DNA of 64,000 nt, from positions 1 through 64,000 of the forward strand of contig NZ_FQUG01000009.1 in NCBI RefSeq assembly GCF_900129225.1. Reading direction: 5' to 3'. Both the position numbers and the translations under genes were made by a program. Below, in pieces: positions 24,947 through 33,509 of the stretch; the first letter of the stretch is position 1; every line of letters starts with the position of its first letter. The DNA comes from Schwartzia succinivorans DSM 10502 (GTDB lineage: Bacteria > Bacillota > Negativicutes > Selenomonadales > Selenomonadaceae). A model generated the notes under the pieces. The model was given only the letters and a program-made list of their open reading frames with translations, did not search any database and was not told the DNA's origin.

Positions 24947-25524
24947 CGCCTTTGCGGCTTGTAATAGCGGATAATGAATCAATCATCCGAATGGATTTAA
25001 GGGAAATGCTGGAGGATGCGGGGCATGAGATAGTAGGCGAGGCTACGGACGGAAAACGTGCCGTGGAGCTTACGAAAAAATATAAGCCTGACCTCGTCCT
25101 TATGGATATCAAGATGCCTGAGATGGACGGCATAACGGCAGCAGGAAAAATTTCCGAGGAAGGGATTGCTCCTGTGTTGCTTTTGACGGCATTCAGCCAG
25201 CAGGATATAGTGGAAAAGGCGAAAGGATCTGGCGTTCTCGGGTATCTGGTAAAGCCCGTGCGTGAGGAAAATCTTTTCCCTGCAATGGAGATTGCTCTTT
25301 CGCGCTGGCAGGAAATGAAGGAGCTTGAGGGGGAGCTTGATAAGGCAAGGGATTCTCTGGAGCTTAGAAAGACTCTGGACCGCGCAAAGGGAATCCTGAT
25401 GGATGCGTATTCTATAAGTGAAAGCGAGGCGTACCGCCGTATACAGCGCTACAGCATGATGAAGCGAATGACCATCAAGGAGGTAGCGGAGGCGGTTGTG
25501 CGCTCGGGAGTCAAAAAGAAGTAA
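24943..25524 (+). CDS. ANTAR-domain response regulator (transcription antiterminator)
   Basis: The 193-residue protein has a receiver domain (about 4-120; IADNESI acidic site, phospho-acceptor Asp in LVLMDIKMP, Lys in YLVKPV) and a C-terminal ANTAR domain (about 130-188) with RAKGILMDAYSISESEAYRRIQRYSM. ANTAR proteins bind paired hairpins in mRNA leaders and prevent termination. It overlaps the kinase gene (ATGA). The targets would be leaders with two small hairpins overlapping a terminator elsewhere in the genome; I recognise none in this window. Confidence 0.93.
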   Translation: MTPLRLVIADNESIIRMDLREMLEDAGHEIVGEATDGKRAVELTKKYKPDLVLMDIKMPEMDGITAAGKISEEGIAPVLLLTAFSQQDIVEKAKGSGVLGYLVKPVREENLFPAMEIALSRWQEMKELEGELDKARDSLELRKTLDRAKGILMDAYSISESEAYRRIQRYSMMKRMTIKEVAEAVVRSGVKKK

Positions 25525-25552
25525 AAAGCATAAGATGAAAGGGATGGGAAAC

Positions 25553-26296
25553 ATGGACGGAGAAATGCAGCGTTTTGTCGATATCCTTAAGGAAAGCCGC
25601 CGTATCGTATTTTTCGGCGGGGCCGGTGTATCCACGGAATCGGGAATACCGGACTTTCGAAGTGCTCAAGGACTTTGGAACGAAAAGCTCAAGATTGAGT
25701 TTACCCCTGAGCAGCTTGTGTCTCATACCTGTTTTATGAAATACCCTGAGCAGTTCTTTGACTTCTACAGAGAGAAGCTGATTTATCCCGATGCAAAGCC
25801 AAACGCCTGTCATACGGCGCTTGCGGAGCTGGAAAAAATGGGGAAGCTTTATGCCGTCGTCACACAGAACATAGACGGGCTGCATCAGGCTGCAGGCTCC
25901 AAGACTGTTTACGAGCTGCACGGCTCTGTGCTGAGAAACTATTGTATGGACTGCAATGCGCCATATGATATGCAGTTCATTTTTGACACTGCTCCCGAAA
26001 TACCGCGCTGCCCCAAATGCGGCGGCATTGTAAAGCCTGACGTGGTGCTTTATGAGGAACCGCTGGACAGTGAGGTAATCAGCGATGCTGTGGATGCTAT
26101 CCGCATGGCAGACACGCTCATCATTGGCGGAACATCCCTGGTGGTTTATCCGGCGGCAGGACTTATACGATACTTTGGCGGAAAGCATCTGGTGCTTATA
26201 AATAAAAGTGAAACGCAGGCAGACCGTGCCGCTGAGCTTGTAATAAGGCGCCCGATAGGAGAGGTTATGGGAGAAGCTGTGGCAGCACTGAGATAG
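25553..26296 (+). CDS. cobB: Sir2 family NAD-dependent protein deacylase
   Basis: This class of enzymes removes acetyl or succinyl groups from protein lysines with NAD. The product (about 247 residues) shows FFGGAGVSTESGIPDFRS, the catalytic His in ELHGSVLRNYC, a zinc site built from CMDC and CPKC, the QNIDGLH loop and GGTSLVVYPAAG. The start is ambiguous: ATG codons at 25535, 25544, 25553 and 25565 are all in frame. I chose 25553 from family length and the AAGGGATGGG before it. Confidence 0.92.
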   Translation: MDGEMQRFVDILKESRRIVFFGGAGVSTESGIPDFRSAQGLWNEKLKIEFTPEQLVSHTCFMKYPEQFFDFYREKLIYPDAKPNACHTALAELEKMGKLYAVVTQNIDGLHQAAGSKTVYELHGSVLRNYCMDCNAPYDMQFIFDTAPEIPRCPKCGGIVKPDVVLYEEPLDSEVISDAVDAIRMADTLIIGGTSLVVYPAAGLIRYFGGKHLVLINKSETQADRAAELVIRRPIGEVMGEAVAALR

Positions 26297-26357
26297 AAGC
26301 TGCAGCTCCGGAAATTGAGCGAAACGTTCTTTTGTTGATGAAACAAAGGGGGATACG

Positions 26358-27230
26358 ATGGAGATTCGGGTTCTTCGATATTTTCTTGCCGTTGTGCGTG
26401 AACAGAATATTTCACGCGCAGCAGAAGCACTTCATATAACTCAGCCTACACTTTCAAGGCAGATTGCCGAGCTTGAGGAAGATATAGGCCGTCCGCTTTT
26501 TGTGCGCGGGCGCCGGCTTGTACTTACAGAGGCCGGAATGATGCTCCGCAGACGGGCGGAGGAAGCTGTTGCGCTGATAGATAAGATAGAGACTGAATTT
26601 CGTCACGGAGATGAGGTCGGCGGAACAATTGCTGTAGGAAGCGGTGTTTATGCGGCAGGTGTTGAGGTCATCCGCGCACTAGCGGATTTTTCCCTTGTAT
26701 ACCCAAATGTGCAGTATGAAATATATACAAACAGCGCGGATACGCTTCGGGACAGACTGGATGCAGGGCTTTTGGATTTTGCGATTTTACAGGAGCCTAT
26801 TGATATAGCTCACTATGATTATTTCCGCCTGCCGACGAGAGAGATATGGGGGATTCTTACGAGGGCAGACAGTGAGCTTGCAAAAAAGGAAAAAATACGC
26901 CGAAAAGACCTTGTGGGAAGAAAACTGATAAGTACCGGAAGGCAGTCTGTACGTAAAGAGGTGGAGCAGTGGATTGGTGATATGTCCGAGCTGGATATGT
27001 TTGCCAGTCACAATCTGGTGGACAATTCGCTTCCGCTTGTTGAAAGCGGATTTGCCGATGCAATAACCATAGAGGGAGCTGCTGCATATTGTGATCCCCA
27101 ACGCTTTGCATTTCGCAGATTTGAACCGAAACTAACGTCTACGGTTGTACTGGCATGGAAAAGATTTCAGCCATCCTTTGGTGCGGCGGGATTGTTCTTG
27201 GATTTTTTGAGAGAAAAATATATGCTTTAA
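26358..27230 (+). CDS. LysR family transcription regulator
   Basis: The 290-residue protein has a typical LysR winged helix at residues 1-60 (MEIRVLRYFLAVVREQNISRAAEALHITQPTLSRQIAELEE region) and a substrate-binding domain after residue 90. The effector is unknown. It is not divergent from a metabolic operon; the next gene on the same strand is the DUF1638 protein behind a terminator, so its target cannot be inferred. Confidence 0.93.
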   Translation: MEIRVLRYFLAVVREQNISRAAEALHITQPTLSRQIAELEEDIGRPLFVRGRRLVLTEAGMMLRRRAEEAVALIDKIETEFRHGDEVGGTIAVGSGVYAAGVEVIRALADFSLVYPNVQYEIYTNSADTLRDRLDAGLLDFAILQEPIDIAHYDYFRLPTREIWGILTRADSELAKKEKIRRKDLVGRKLISTGRQSVRKEVEQWIGDMSELDMFASHNLVDNSLPLVESGFADAITIEGAAAYCDPQRFAFRRFEPKLTSTVVLAWKRFQPSFGAAGLFLDFLREKYML

Positions 27231-27289
27231 AAGCATGAAAGCGGATAAAAAATAAGCATTAGACAGAATTATTGATAGAAAGATATACT

Positions 27290-27321
27290 GTGAGCAGGGA
27301 TAGAGCCTGCTCACTTTTTTT
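27290..27321 (+). terminator. Terminator after the lysR-type gene
   Basis: GTGAGCAGG and CCTGCTCAC form a 9-bp stem followed by seven T. Confidence 0.9.
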
Positions 27322-27401
27322 ATCGCTGCCAGTGAAAAGAGGATTTGCAAAAAAAGCGGAGAATTATTTGATAGATAATTATTCGCAGAGGTGGTATTGC
27401 T

Positions 27402-28064
27402 ATGAAAAAAACAGTGATTCTGGCATGTCCTACGCTGAAGGGGGAGCTTCAGACTATACTTTCGGAAGAAGCCTCAGAGGCTGTGGTTTATTTTTTGCCC
27501 AGAGGACTTCACAGCGACCCGAAGGAGCTTCATTCATACGTGCAGAATATGATTGACAGCTTTTGGAACGTAGACAGGATTGTACTTTGCGTAACCGGGT
27601 GCGGAGGTGGAACAGCAGGACTTCGCGCGACCACTGCGGAGCTTGTTGTACCGCGGACCAGAGACTGTCTGGATATTCTTTTGTCGGACGACAGCCTTTC
27701 ATCTCTTGAGCGTGATATATCAGGTGTTTATTTCACTGAAAGCTGGATGGAATATTCACGGGAATCCGAGATTGACCTTGACAGGCTGATTGGGAAAATG
27801 GGGAAAGAACCGGCTGAGGATTTTTTGCGCAATCTTTATAAGACATGCAACAAGTTCTATATAATCGACACCGGATGCTATGACGTCAAGAAGGTAGACG
27901 ACTATGTAGCACCGCTGGTAAAGGTGCTGTCGGGGACAGTTACGATGCTTAAAGGAAAATGCGGAATTCTGCGCAAAATCGCGGGGGAACGCTTTGATGA
28001 GGATTTTGTTGTCGTTCCCAAGGGGAGTGAAATCCCTGCGGGTGTATTTTTGAAAAATTTTTAA
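27402..28064 (+). CDS. DUF1638 domain protein
   Basis: The 220-residue protein fits the DUF1638 family: an early Cys (LACPTLKGEL), RGLHSDPKELHSYVQ, a Cys-Gly run VTGCGGGTAGL, the segment LVVPRTRDCLDILLSDD and GVYFTESWME. In methanogens and acetogens such proteins occur beside corrinoid methyltransferase systems, but no such genes are seen here. The conserved cysteines suggest metal binding. A flavodoxin-like lipoprotein gene follows after 27 bases. Confidence 0.75.
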   Translation: MKKTVILACPTLKGELQTILSEEASEAVVYFLPRGLHSDPKELHSYVQNMIDSFWNVDRIVLCVTGCGGGTAGLRATTAELVVPRTRDCLDILLSDDSLSSLERDISGVYFTESWMEYSRESEIDLDRLIGKMGKEPAEDFLRNLYKTCNKFYIIDTGCYDVKKVDDYVAPLVKVLSGTVTMLKGKCGILRKIAGERFDEDFVVVPKGSEIPAGVFLKNF

Positions 28065-28091
28065 GTTGGTCTGATTAAAGGAGTGTTGTTC

Positions 28092-28769
28092 ATGAAGAAA
28101 ATGTTTACCATGCTTGTGCTGGCTCTTTGCGCATTAACGCTTACCGCCTGCGGCAGCAGTGCACCGGCGAAAAACTCAGGCTCTGCACCGAAAGCAGAAG
28201 CACCTAAAACGGAACCTAAAGCCGCCGCAAGCTCTGCGCCTGCCGGAAAGCGTGCGCTGGTGGTATATTTTTCCCGTGCCGATGAAAATTACGTAGTGGG
28301 TAATGTCGAAAAAGGCAACACACGTATTCTGGCTGAAATGATTGCCGAAGCAACGGGAGCGGATACCTTCGAGATTAAACCGGCTAAGCCGTATCCAAAG
28401 GAATACACACCTGCAACAGAGGTGGCGAAGCAGGAAAAGAACGATAACGCACGTCCTGAGATTGTCGGTACAATGCCGGATGTTTCGGGCTATGATGTAG
28501 TATTTGTAGGCTATCCGATTTGGTGGGGCGACCTTCCGATGCCATGCTATACCTTCTTTGACAAGGTGAAGCTTGAAGGCAAGACCATCGCACCCTTCTG
28601 CACTCACGAGGGCAGCGGCCTTTCAGGTACTGACAGCAATATTGCCAATGCAACTAAGGCAAAGGTTACTGAGGCACTTGTCATGAAAGGCTCAGTCGCA
28701 CAGAATTCCCGTGATGAGGCAAAGAAGGAAGCAACCGACTGGCTGAAAAAGCTTGGGTATGTTAAATAA
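28092..28769 (+). CDS. Flavodoxin-like lipoprotein
   Basis: The 225-residue product has a lipoprotein signal peptide with lipobox LTAC (Cys about 20), a low-complexity Ala/Pro/Lys linker (about 22-52) and a flavodoxin domain (about 55-225) with VVYFSRADEN, VFVGYPIWWGDLP and FCTHEGSGLSGT. It resembles flavodoxins of the NAD(P)H-quinone reductase or WrbA-like group placed outside the inner membrane. ATG 28092 with AAAGGAG upstream is better than the earlier in-frame start at 28083. It may form an operon with the DUF1638 gene. Confidence 0.88.
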   Translation: MKKMFTMLVLALCALTLTACGSSAPAKNSGSAPKAEAPKTEPKAAASSAPAGKRALVVYFSRADENYVVGNVEKGNTRILAEMIAEATGADTFEIKPAKPYPKEYTPATEVAKQEKNDNARPEIVGTMPDVSGYDVVFVGYPIWWGDLPMPCYTFFDKVKLEGKTIAPFCTHEGSGLSGTDSNIANATKAKVTEALVMKGSVAQNSRDEAKKEATDWLKKLGYVK

Positions 28770-28774
28770 AATGG

Positions 28775-28818
28775 AAATTATTAAGGGGGGAGTCGTAGAC
28801 TCCCCCCTAATAATTTTT
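28775..28818. terminator. Bidirectional terminator
   Basis: AAATTATTAAGGGGGGAGTC and GACTCCCCCCTAATAATTT pair almost fully and end in TTTTT. It serves the convergent flavodoxin and hydrolase genes. Confidence 0.92.
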
Positions 28819-28821
28819 ACC

Positions 28822-29340
28822 TTATCGGATGATTTCAATCTGGCACATCTTCATGGCTTCAAGAGCGTTGTTATGGCTTTCAGGTGTTACGCCGGCGCAG
28901 CCTTTTGCGTCGATTTTTACGGGGCGCTCGGGATAGAAGGCTTTCAGCAGCATTGCGTTGGAGATGACGCATATATCCGTGCATAATCCAAGAAGAATAA
29001 ATTCGTCACAGTCCTTGACGGCCTTCGGAAGCTCCGTGCTGCCGAAGGTCGGTTTTTCTATGACAACGGCATCCTTGACATACGGTGTAAGTGACGGAGC
29101 AATTTCCCAGCCCTTTTGAGGCTTGATGCAGTGGGGAACAGGAAGCTTCTTGCCTTCGGCTGTATCAAGATAGTTTTCTTTATGGGTATCCTGTGTAAAA
29201 ACGAGAAGCGTGTCAGGCTCTTTTGCTGCCTCAGCTGCTCTTTTTTCAACGTACGGAAGTATGCTCATGGCTTCCTTTGTGCCAAGGGCACCGTCAATAA
29301 AATCATTCTGCATGTCGATGACGATAAGTGCTTTTTTCAT
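28822..29340 (-). CDS. Isochorismatase-like cysteine hydrolase (nicotinamidase type)
   Basis: The 172-residue protein has the catalytic triad pattern of this superfamily: Asp in VIDMQNDFIDG (about 9), Lys in VIEKPTFGST and the nucleophilic Cys in LGLCTDICVISNA (about 123). The short form and the motifs fit nicotinamidase-like hydrolases that turn nicotinamide into nicotinate in NAD salvage, but related enzymes act on other amides. It stands alone on the minus strand. Confidence 0.85.
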   Translation of the reverse strand: MKKALIVIDMQNDFIDGALGTKEAMSILPYVEKRAAEAAKEPDTLLVFTQDTHKENYLDTAEGKKLPVPHCIKPQKGWEIAPSLTPYVKDAVVIEKPTFGSTELPKAVKDCDEFILLGLCTDICVISNAMLLKAFYPERPVKIDAKGCAGVTPESHNNALEAMKMCQIEIIR

Positions 29341-29435
29341 ATAGCTTCACCCTTTCGTATATTGTATCTATTTTAACATCTGTCTTGACAGTGTCAATGC
29401 TGAAACGAAAGAGTATATGGTATCCTTCGAAAAAC

Positions 29436-29464
29436 TTGACTATTCCAGTTGTTTACATTAAAAT
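29436..29464 (+). promoter_or_regulatory. Promoter of glmS
   Basis: TTGACT (29436-29441) and TAAAAT (29459-29464) are 17 bases apart, giving a leader of about 370 bases before glmS. Confidence 0.7.
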
Positions 29465-29471
29465 AAGTGCG

Positions 29472-29541
29472 TGCAAAGCAAGGGGGCTTATGCTCCTTTG
29501 CTTTGTTTATGTTGCGACGTGAAATCTCCTGTTGTTTCACG
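29472..29541 (+). promoter_or_regulatory. Two hairpins ahead of the glmS ribozyme
   Basis: CAAAGCAAGGGGGC pairs with GCTCCTTTGCTTTG (about 29476-29507) and CGTGAAA pairs with TTTCACG (about 29518-29541). Neither has a convincing T run. They lie 5' of the ribozyme and would be cut off from glmS when it self-cleaves. Their function is unknown. Confidence 0.45.
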
Positions 29542-29575
29542 GCGAAGGAAAGGTGGGCAGAGGCAAAGGAAAAGA

Positions 29576-29740
29576 TTATATCTTAGCGCGAGCTCTTGCG
29601 TATGCAAGAGGACGAGGAAGAGGTTGTCGAAGGGTGGAGCATACGCTCCCGGTTCAGCGGATGCCTCTCGGCCGGGTCCGGTCGAAAAAGCTGTAAAATC
29701 CGAACGGTGACGGGCGGGACAAAGCAGTGTATAAGGACCG
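29576..29740 (+). ncRNA. glmS ribozyme riboswitch
   Basis: This is the self-cleaving RNA that uses glucosamine-6-phosphate as cofactor and lowers glmS expression when the product is plentiful. The cleavage region TTAGCGC is at 29583-29589, so cutting should occur between A29585 and G29586. The conserved core elements follow: GACGAGGAAGAGG, TTGTCGAA, TTCAGCGGATGCCTC at about 29653-29667, and GGGCGGGACAAAGC at about 29712-29725. The order and sequence match the Bacillus ribozyme. The exact 3' boundary is approximate. About 100 bases follow before glmS. Confidence 0.93.
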
Positions 29741-29839
29741 ATAAGCAGGAAAAGGATAAATACTGACGACCTTGTCGATGCCGATAAGGTTTTATCGGAG
29801 CAGGAAACCTGCATCCGTTTACTTAATGGAGGTTTACAT

Positions 29840-31669
29840 ATGTGTGGTATTGTTGGTTATGTAGGTGACGCCCAGGCGGTAAAGTTCCTCATCGAGGGCC
29901 TTTCCAAGCTTGAGTATCGCGGTTACGATTCTGCCGGCATTGCTGTTTATAACAATGATAAGATTCGCACGGAAAAGAGCGTAGGCCGTCTGGCTGCTCT
30001 TTCTGAGAAAATTGAAAATGATATTCCTGTGGGTACGATGGGTATCGGTCATACGCGCTGGGCAACCCACGGCCGTCCGTCTGATGCAAATTCTCACCCT
30101 CACATGGACTGCCATGGTGATTTCGCTGTAGTTCACAATGGAATCATAGAGAATTATCTTGCCCTCAAGGAAGAGCTTATGGCGAAGGGACATGTCTTCA
30201 AGTCCGAGACGGATACGGAGATTGTCGCGCATCTCCTGGAGGAGGTCTATGATGGGGATTTCGAGGCTGCTGTCCGCGAGGTGCTTCGGCAGATAGAGGG
30301 CTCGTATGCGCTGGTGTTCATGTCGCGCCGCGACCCGGGAGTGCTCATTTGCTCCAAGCAGGATAATCCGCTTGTTATCGGACTCGGCGAGGGAGAGAAT
30401 TTCATCGCATCCGATATTCCTGCTATCATTGCGCGTACGCGCCGTACATATATCCTGAGCGACGGCGAGATGGCTGTTGTGAAGAAGGATTCCGTTTCGA
30501 TTACGAACCATGCCGGTGAGGCAGTTACGAAAAAAGTATTCGAGGTTAACTGGAATGCTGAGGCAGCTGAAAAGGGCGGCTACGAGCATTTCATGCTGAA
30601 GGAAATTCATGAGCAGCCCAAGGCTGTCCGTGCAACGATTTCTTCCCGTATAGCAAAGGATAACAGTGCTGTTGTTCTTGATGAACTCAAGTGGAATAAG
30701 GATTTCCTTAATTCCTTCAACCGCATTTTCATTGTTGCATGCGGTACTGCTTATCACGCAGGTCTCGTTGGAAAATATTATATTGAGAAAATGGCACGTA
30801 TTCCGGTAGAGTGCGATATTGCGTCAGAGTTCCGCTATCGTTCGCCTATAGTGGATGAAAACACTCTGATGATAGTCGTCAGCCAGTCAGGTGAAACAAG
30901 CGATACTCTGGCTGCATTGAAGGAAGCAAAACGCCTTGGCGCGAAGACACTGGCGGTTACAAATGTCGTCGGTTCATCAATCGCCCGTGAAGCCGATCAG
31001 GTTGTTTATACCTGGGCAGGTCCGGAGATTGCTGTCGCTTCCACAAAGGCATACACGACACAGCTTATCGTTATGCTGCTTCTTGGACTTTATATGGCAG
31101 GCATCCGCGAAACTATGCCTCAGGAGCGCATCACGGAGCTTATCCGCGGACTGCGTGAAATCCCGACACAGATTGGTCAGACACTTGAGGACGAGGACCC
31201 GATTAAGACCTTTGCGAAGCAGTACGGCTTCAATGAGGATGTATTCTTCATCGGACGTTCCCTCGATTACGCCGTAGCCCTTGAAGGCTCCCTTAAGCTG
31301 AAGGAAATCAGCTATATTCATGCTGAAGCCTATGCGGCAGGAGAACTCAAGCATGGTACACTGGCACTGATTGTTGACAGCATTCCTGTAATCGCTCTTG
31401 CTACACAGAAGAGCGTCTATGAAAAGACACTCAGCAACATAAAAGAGGTCAAGGCCCGCGATGCAGTAGTCATCGGTATTGCATCGGCAGATGATACGGA
31501 GCTTGAGAAGTATGTAGACCATGTAATCAAGGTTCCTGAAACGGATGAGCTTTTGATTCCGCTTCTGGCAGTCGTACCGCTGCAGCTCCTTGCGTACTAC
31601 GCTGCCATCACCCGCGGCTGTGACGTCGATAAACCACGAAATCTTGCAAAATCTGTTACTGTTGAGTAA
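29840..31669 (+). CDS. glmS: Glutamine-fructose-6-phosphate aminotransferase (isomerizing)
   Basis: GlmS makes glucosamine-6-phosphate for peptidoglycan and lipopolysaccharide. The 609-residue product starts MCGIVGYVG, with Cys2 as the glutaminase nucleophile after Met removal. The glutaminase domain covers about 1-240, and two SIS domains follow (VVSQSGETSDTL and the second one ending in the family tail NLAKSVTVE). AATGGAGG precedes ATG 29840. Expression is controlled by the ribozyme in its leader. Confidence 0.98.
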   Translation: MCGIVGYVGDAQAVKFLIEGLSKLEYRGYDSAGIAVYNNDKIRTEKSVGRLAALSEKIENDIPVGTMGIGHTRWATHGRPSDANSHPHMDCHGDFAVVHNGIIENYLALKEELMAKGHVFKSETDTEIVAHLLEEVYDGDFEAAVREVLRQIEGSYALVFMSRRDPGVLICSKQDNPLVIGLGEGENFIASDIPAIIARTRRTYILSDGEMAVVKKDSVSITNHAGEAVTKKVFEVNWNAEAAEKGGYEHFMLKEIHEQPKAVRATISSRIAKDNSAVVLDELKWNKDFLNSFNRIFIVACGTAYHAGLVGKYYIEKMARIPVECDIASEFRYRSPIVDENTLMIVVSQSGETSDTLAALKEAKRLGAKTLAVTNVVGSSIAREADQVVYTWAGPEIAVASTKAYTTQLIVMLLLGLYMAGIRETMPQERITELIRGLREIPTQIGQTLEDEDPIKTFAKQYGFNEDVFFIGRSLDYAVALEGSLKLKEISYIHAEAYAAGELKHGTLALIVDSIPVIALATQKSVYEKTLSNIKEVKARDAVVIGIASADDTELEKYVDHVIKVPETDELLIPLLAVVPLQLLAYYAAITRGCDVDKPRNLAKSVTVE

Positions 31670-31675
31670 CAAAAA

Positions 31676-31712
31676 ATATACGCCTGTCCATTGGGATGGG
31701 CGTATTTCTTTT
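31676..31712 (+). terminator. Terminator after glmS
   Basis: ATACGCCTGTCC and GATGGGCGTAT pair with one small irregularity, followed by TTCTTTTT. Confidence 0.85.
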
Positions 31713-31736
31713 TGATGTATACAAAGTTCTTTTTCC

Positions 31737-31766
31737 TTGACAATGCACTATATGTTGTACTAGAAT
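31737..31766 (+). promoter_or_regulatory. Promoter of the IMP dehydrogenase gene
   Basis: A perfect TTGACA (31737-31742) and TAGAAT (31761-31766) are 18 bases apart. The leader of about 88 bases can form two small hairpins; no known riboswitch class is recognised. Confidence 0.75.
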
Positions 31767-31860
31767 AGTAAAAATTCAAATCGGGGGCACATATAGGGTG
31801 CTCTTTCAAAAGCGGCTTCACAAAGAGGAAGCGCTCAGAAAATAAGAGAAAGAAGGAGTT

Positions 31861-33366
31861 ATGGTGGCATTTTATTACAAAGAACCGTCGCACACGTTTG
31901 GAGAGTATCTTTTGGTTCCGGGGTATTCATCCGATAAATGTATTCCGGCCAATGTATCATTGAAAACACCGCTGACAAAATTCAAGAAAGGCGAAGAACC
32001 GGCACTCAGCCTGAATATCCCTATGGTATCGGCTATCATGCAGGCCGTCTCTGATGACAGGATGGCAATCGCGCTGGCAAAGGAAGGCGGTCTTTCCTTC
32101 CTGTACGGCTCTCAGACACCTGAGCAGGAAGCTCAGATGGTCAAAAAGGTAAAGAGCTATAAATCCGGATTTGTTTCCAGCGATTCCAACATCAAGCCGA
32201 CGACTACACTTGGTGAAATCCTCGCACTCAAGGAAGTCACCGGACATTCGACGATGGCAGTTACCGAGGATGGTACGCCGACGGGAAAGCTTCTGGGTAT
32301 TGTCACAAGCCGTGATTACCGTGTAACCCGCATGTCCATGGATACACCAGTTTCGGAGTTCATGACTCCCTTTGAAAAGCTCGTCTACGCAGATGCAGGC
32401 ACGACTCTTACGGAAGCTAACGACATCATCTGGGAAAGCAAGCTCAACATGCTCCCGCTCGTTGACAAGAACCAGCGCCTCATGTATATGGTTTTCCGCA
32501 AGGATTACACGGAGGATAAGGAGTTTGAGAATCAGCTCATTGACGAAAACAAACGCTATCGCGTAGGCGCAGGTATCAATACGCGTGACTATGCTGAGCG
32601 TGTTCCGCTTCTTCTTGATGCAGGCGTTGATGCCCTCTGCATTGATTCCTCTGAGGGATATTCCGAGTGGCAGCGCATTACTCTTGACTACATTCATAAG
32701 AAGTTCGGACCTGAGGTAAAGGTTGGCGCGGGCAATGTTGTTGATCGTGAAGGCTTCCTGTTCCTCGCAAAGGCAGGAGCAGATTTCGTCAAGGTCGGTA
32801 TCGGCGGCGGCTCCATCTGCATCACCCGTGAGACGAAGGGTATCGGACGCGGTCAGGCTACGGCTCTTATCGATGTCTGCCAGGCACGTGACGAATACTA
32901 TAAGGAGACAGGCATCTACGTTCCTGTCTGCTCGGACGGCGGTATCGTTCACGATTACCATATCACTCTTGCGCTTGCCATGGGCGCAGACTTTATGATG
33001 CTCGGACGTTACTTCTCGCGCTTCGATGAAAGCCCGACAAACAAGGTTAAGCTCAACGGCACATTCTATAAGGAATACTGGGGCGAAGGCTCCAACCGTG
33101 CCCGCAACTGGCAGCGTTATGACCTTGGCGGAGCTTCCAAGCTCTCCTTCGAGGAGGGTGTCGATTCCTACGTACCGTATGCAGGCCCGCTGCATGACAA
33201 CGTCGGCATCACTCTCAGCAAGGTACGCTCCACAATGTGTAACTGCGGCGCGCTCAACATCAAGGAACTGCAGGATAAAGCGAAGCTTACGCTTGTATCC
33301 TCTGTAAGTATTGTTGAAGGCGGCTCACACGACGTTATTCCACGCGATCAGTTCACATCCCGTTAA
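31861..33366 (+). CDS. guaB: IMP dehydrogenase, variant active-site type
   Basis: IMPDH oxidises IMP to XMP with NAD, the committed step to GMP. The 501-residue product has the (beta/alpha)8 barrel with two inserted CBS domains (about 100-215). The active-site loop reads [20 protein letters not shown], with the catalytic Cys near residue 320; the common bacterial loop reads GIGPGSICTTR. The flap contains the Arg-Tyr pair (RNWQRYD). Sequence outside these motifs differs from ordinary GuaB (for example SSEGYSEWQ), so it belongs to a divergent subgroup. Other barrel enzymes such as GMP reductase are less likely because CBS domains and the RY pair are present. Confidence 0.88.
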   Translation: MVAFYYKEPSHTFGEYLLVPGYSSDKCIPANVSLKTPLTKFKKGEEPALSLNIPMVSAIMQAVSDDRMAIALAKEGGLSFLYGSQTPEQEAQMVKKVKSYKSGFVSSDSNIKPTTTLGEILALKEVTGHSTMAVTEDGTPTGKLLGIVTSRDYRVTRMSMDTPVSEFMTPFEKLVYADAGTTLTEANDIIWESKLNMLPLVDKNQRLMYMVFRKDYTEDKEFENQLIDENKRYRVGAGINTRDYAERVPLLLDAGVDALCIDSSEGYSEWQRITLDYIHKKFGPEVKVGAGNVVDREGFLFLAKAGADFVKVGIGGGSICITRETKGIGRGQATALIDVCQARDEYYKETGIYVPVCSDGGIVHDYHITLALAMGADFMMLGRYFSRFDESPTNKVKLNGTFYKEYWGEGSNRARNWQRYDLGGASKLSFEEGVDSYVPYAGPLHDNVGITLSKVRSTMCNCGALNIKELQDKAKLTLVSSVSIVEGGSHDVIPRDQFTSR

Positions 33367-33377
33367 CAGTATATTTC

Positions 33378-33409
33378 AAAGCCTGCGGCTTCATGCCGCA
33401 GGCTTTTTT
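33378..33409 (+). terminator. Terminator after guaB
   Basis: AAAGCCTGCGGC and GCCGCAGGCTTT form a 12-bp stem followed by T residues. Confidence 0.93.
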
Positions 33410-33423
33410 GCATCTCAAAATAT

Positions 33424-33452
33424 TTGATTTTGGTTCGTTTTTCTTATATACT
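33424..33452 (+). promoter_or_regulatory. Promoter of the NSS symporter gene
   Basis: TTGATT (33424-33429) and TATACT (33447-33452) are 17 bases apart. Confidence 0.65.
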
Positions 33453-33509
33453 TTTTATTAAGTGTCTTCTGGGGATGGAAGTACACTAATTTTCGATTCG
33501 TTATAGAAA

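Noticed and set aside
23504-25524. Ethanolamine utilisation locus
   Set aside because: Only the regulator design matches; no eut structural genes are in the window.
29471-29814. Short open frames within the glmS leader on both strands
   Set aside because: The region is explained by the glmS ribozyme and hairpins; no binding site fits.
31957-33195. 412-codon minus-strand open frame opposite guaB
   Set aside because: It is fully covered by the well-supported guaB; its composition reflects the antisense of that gene.
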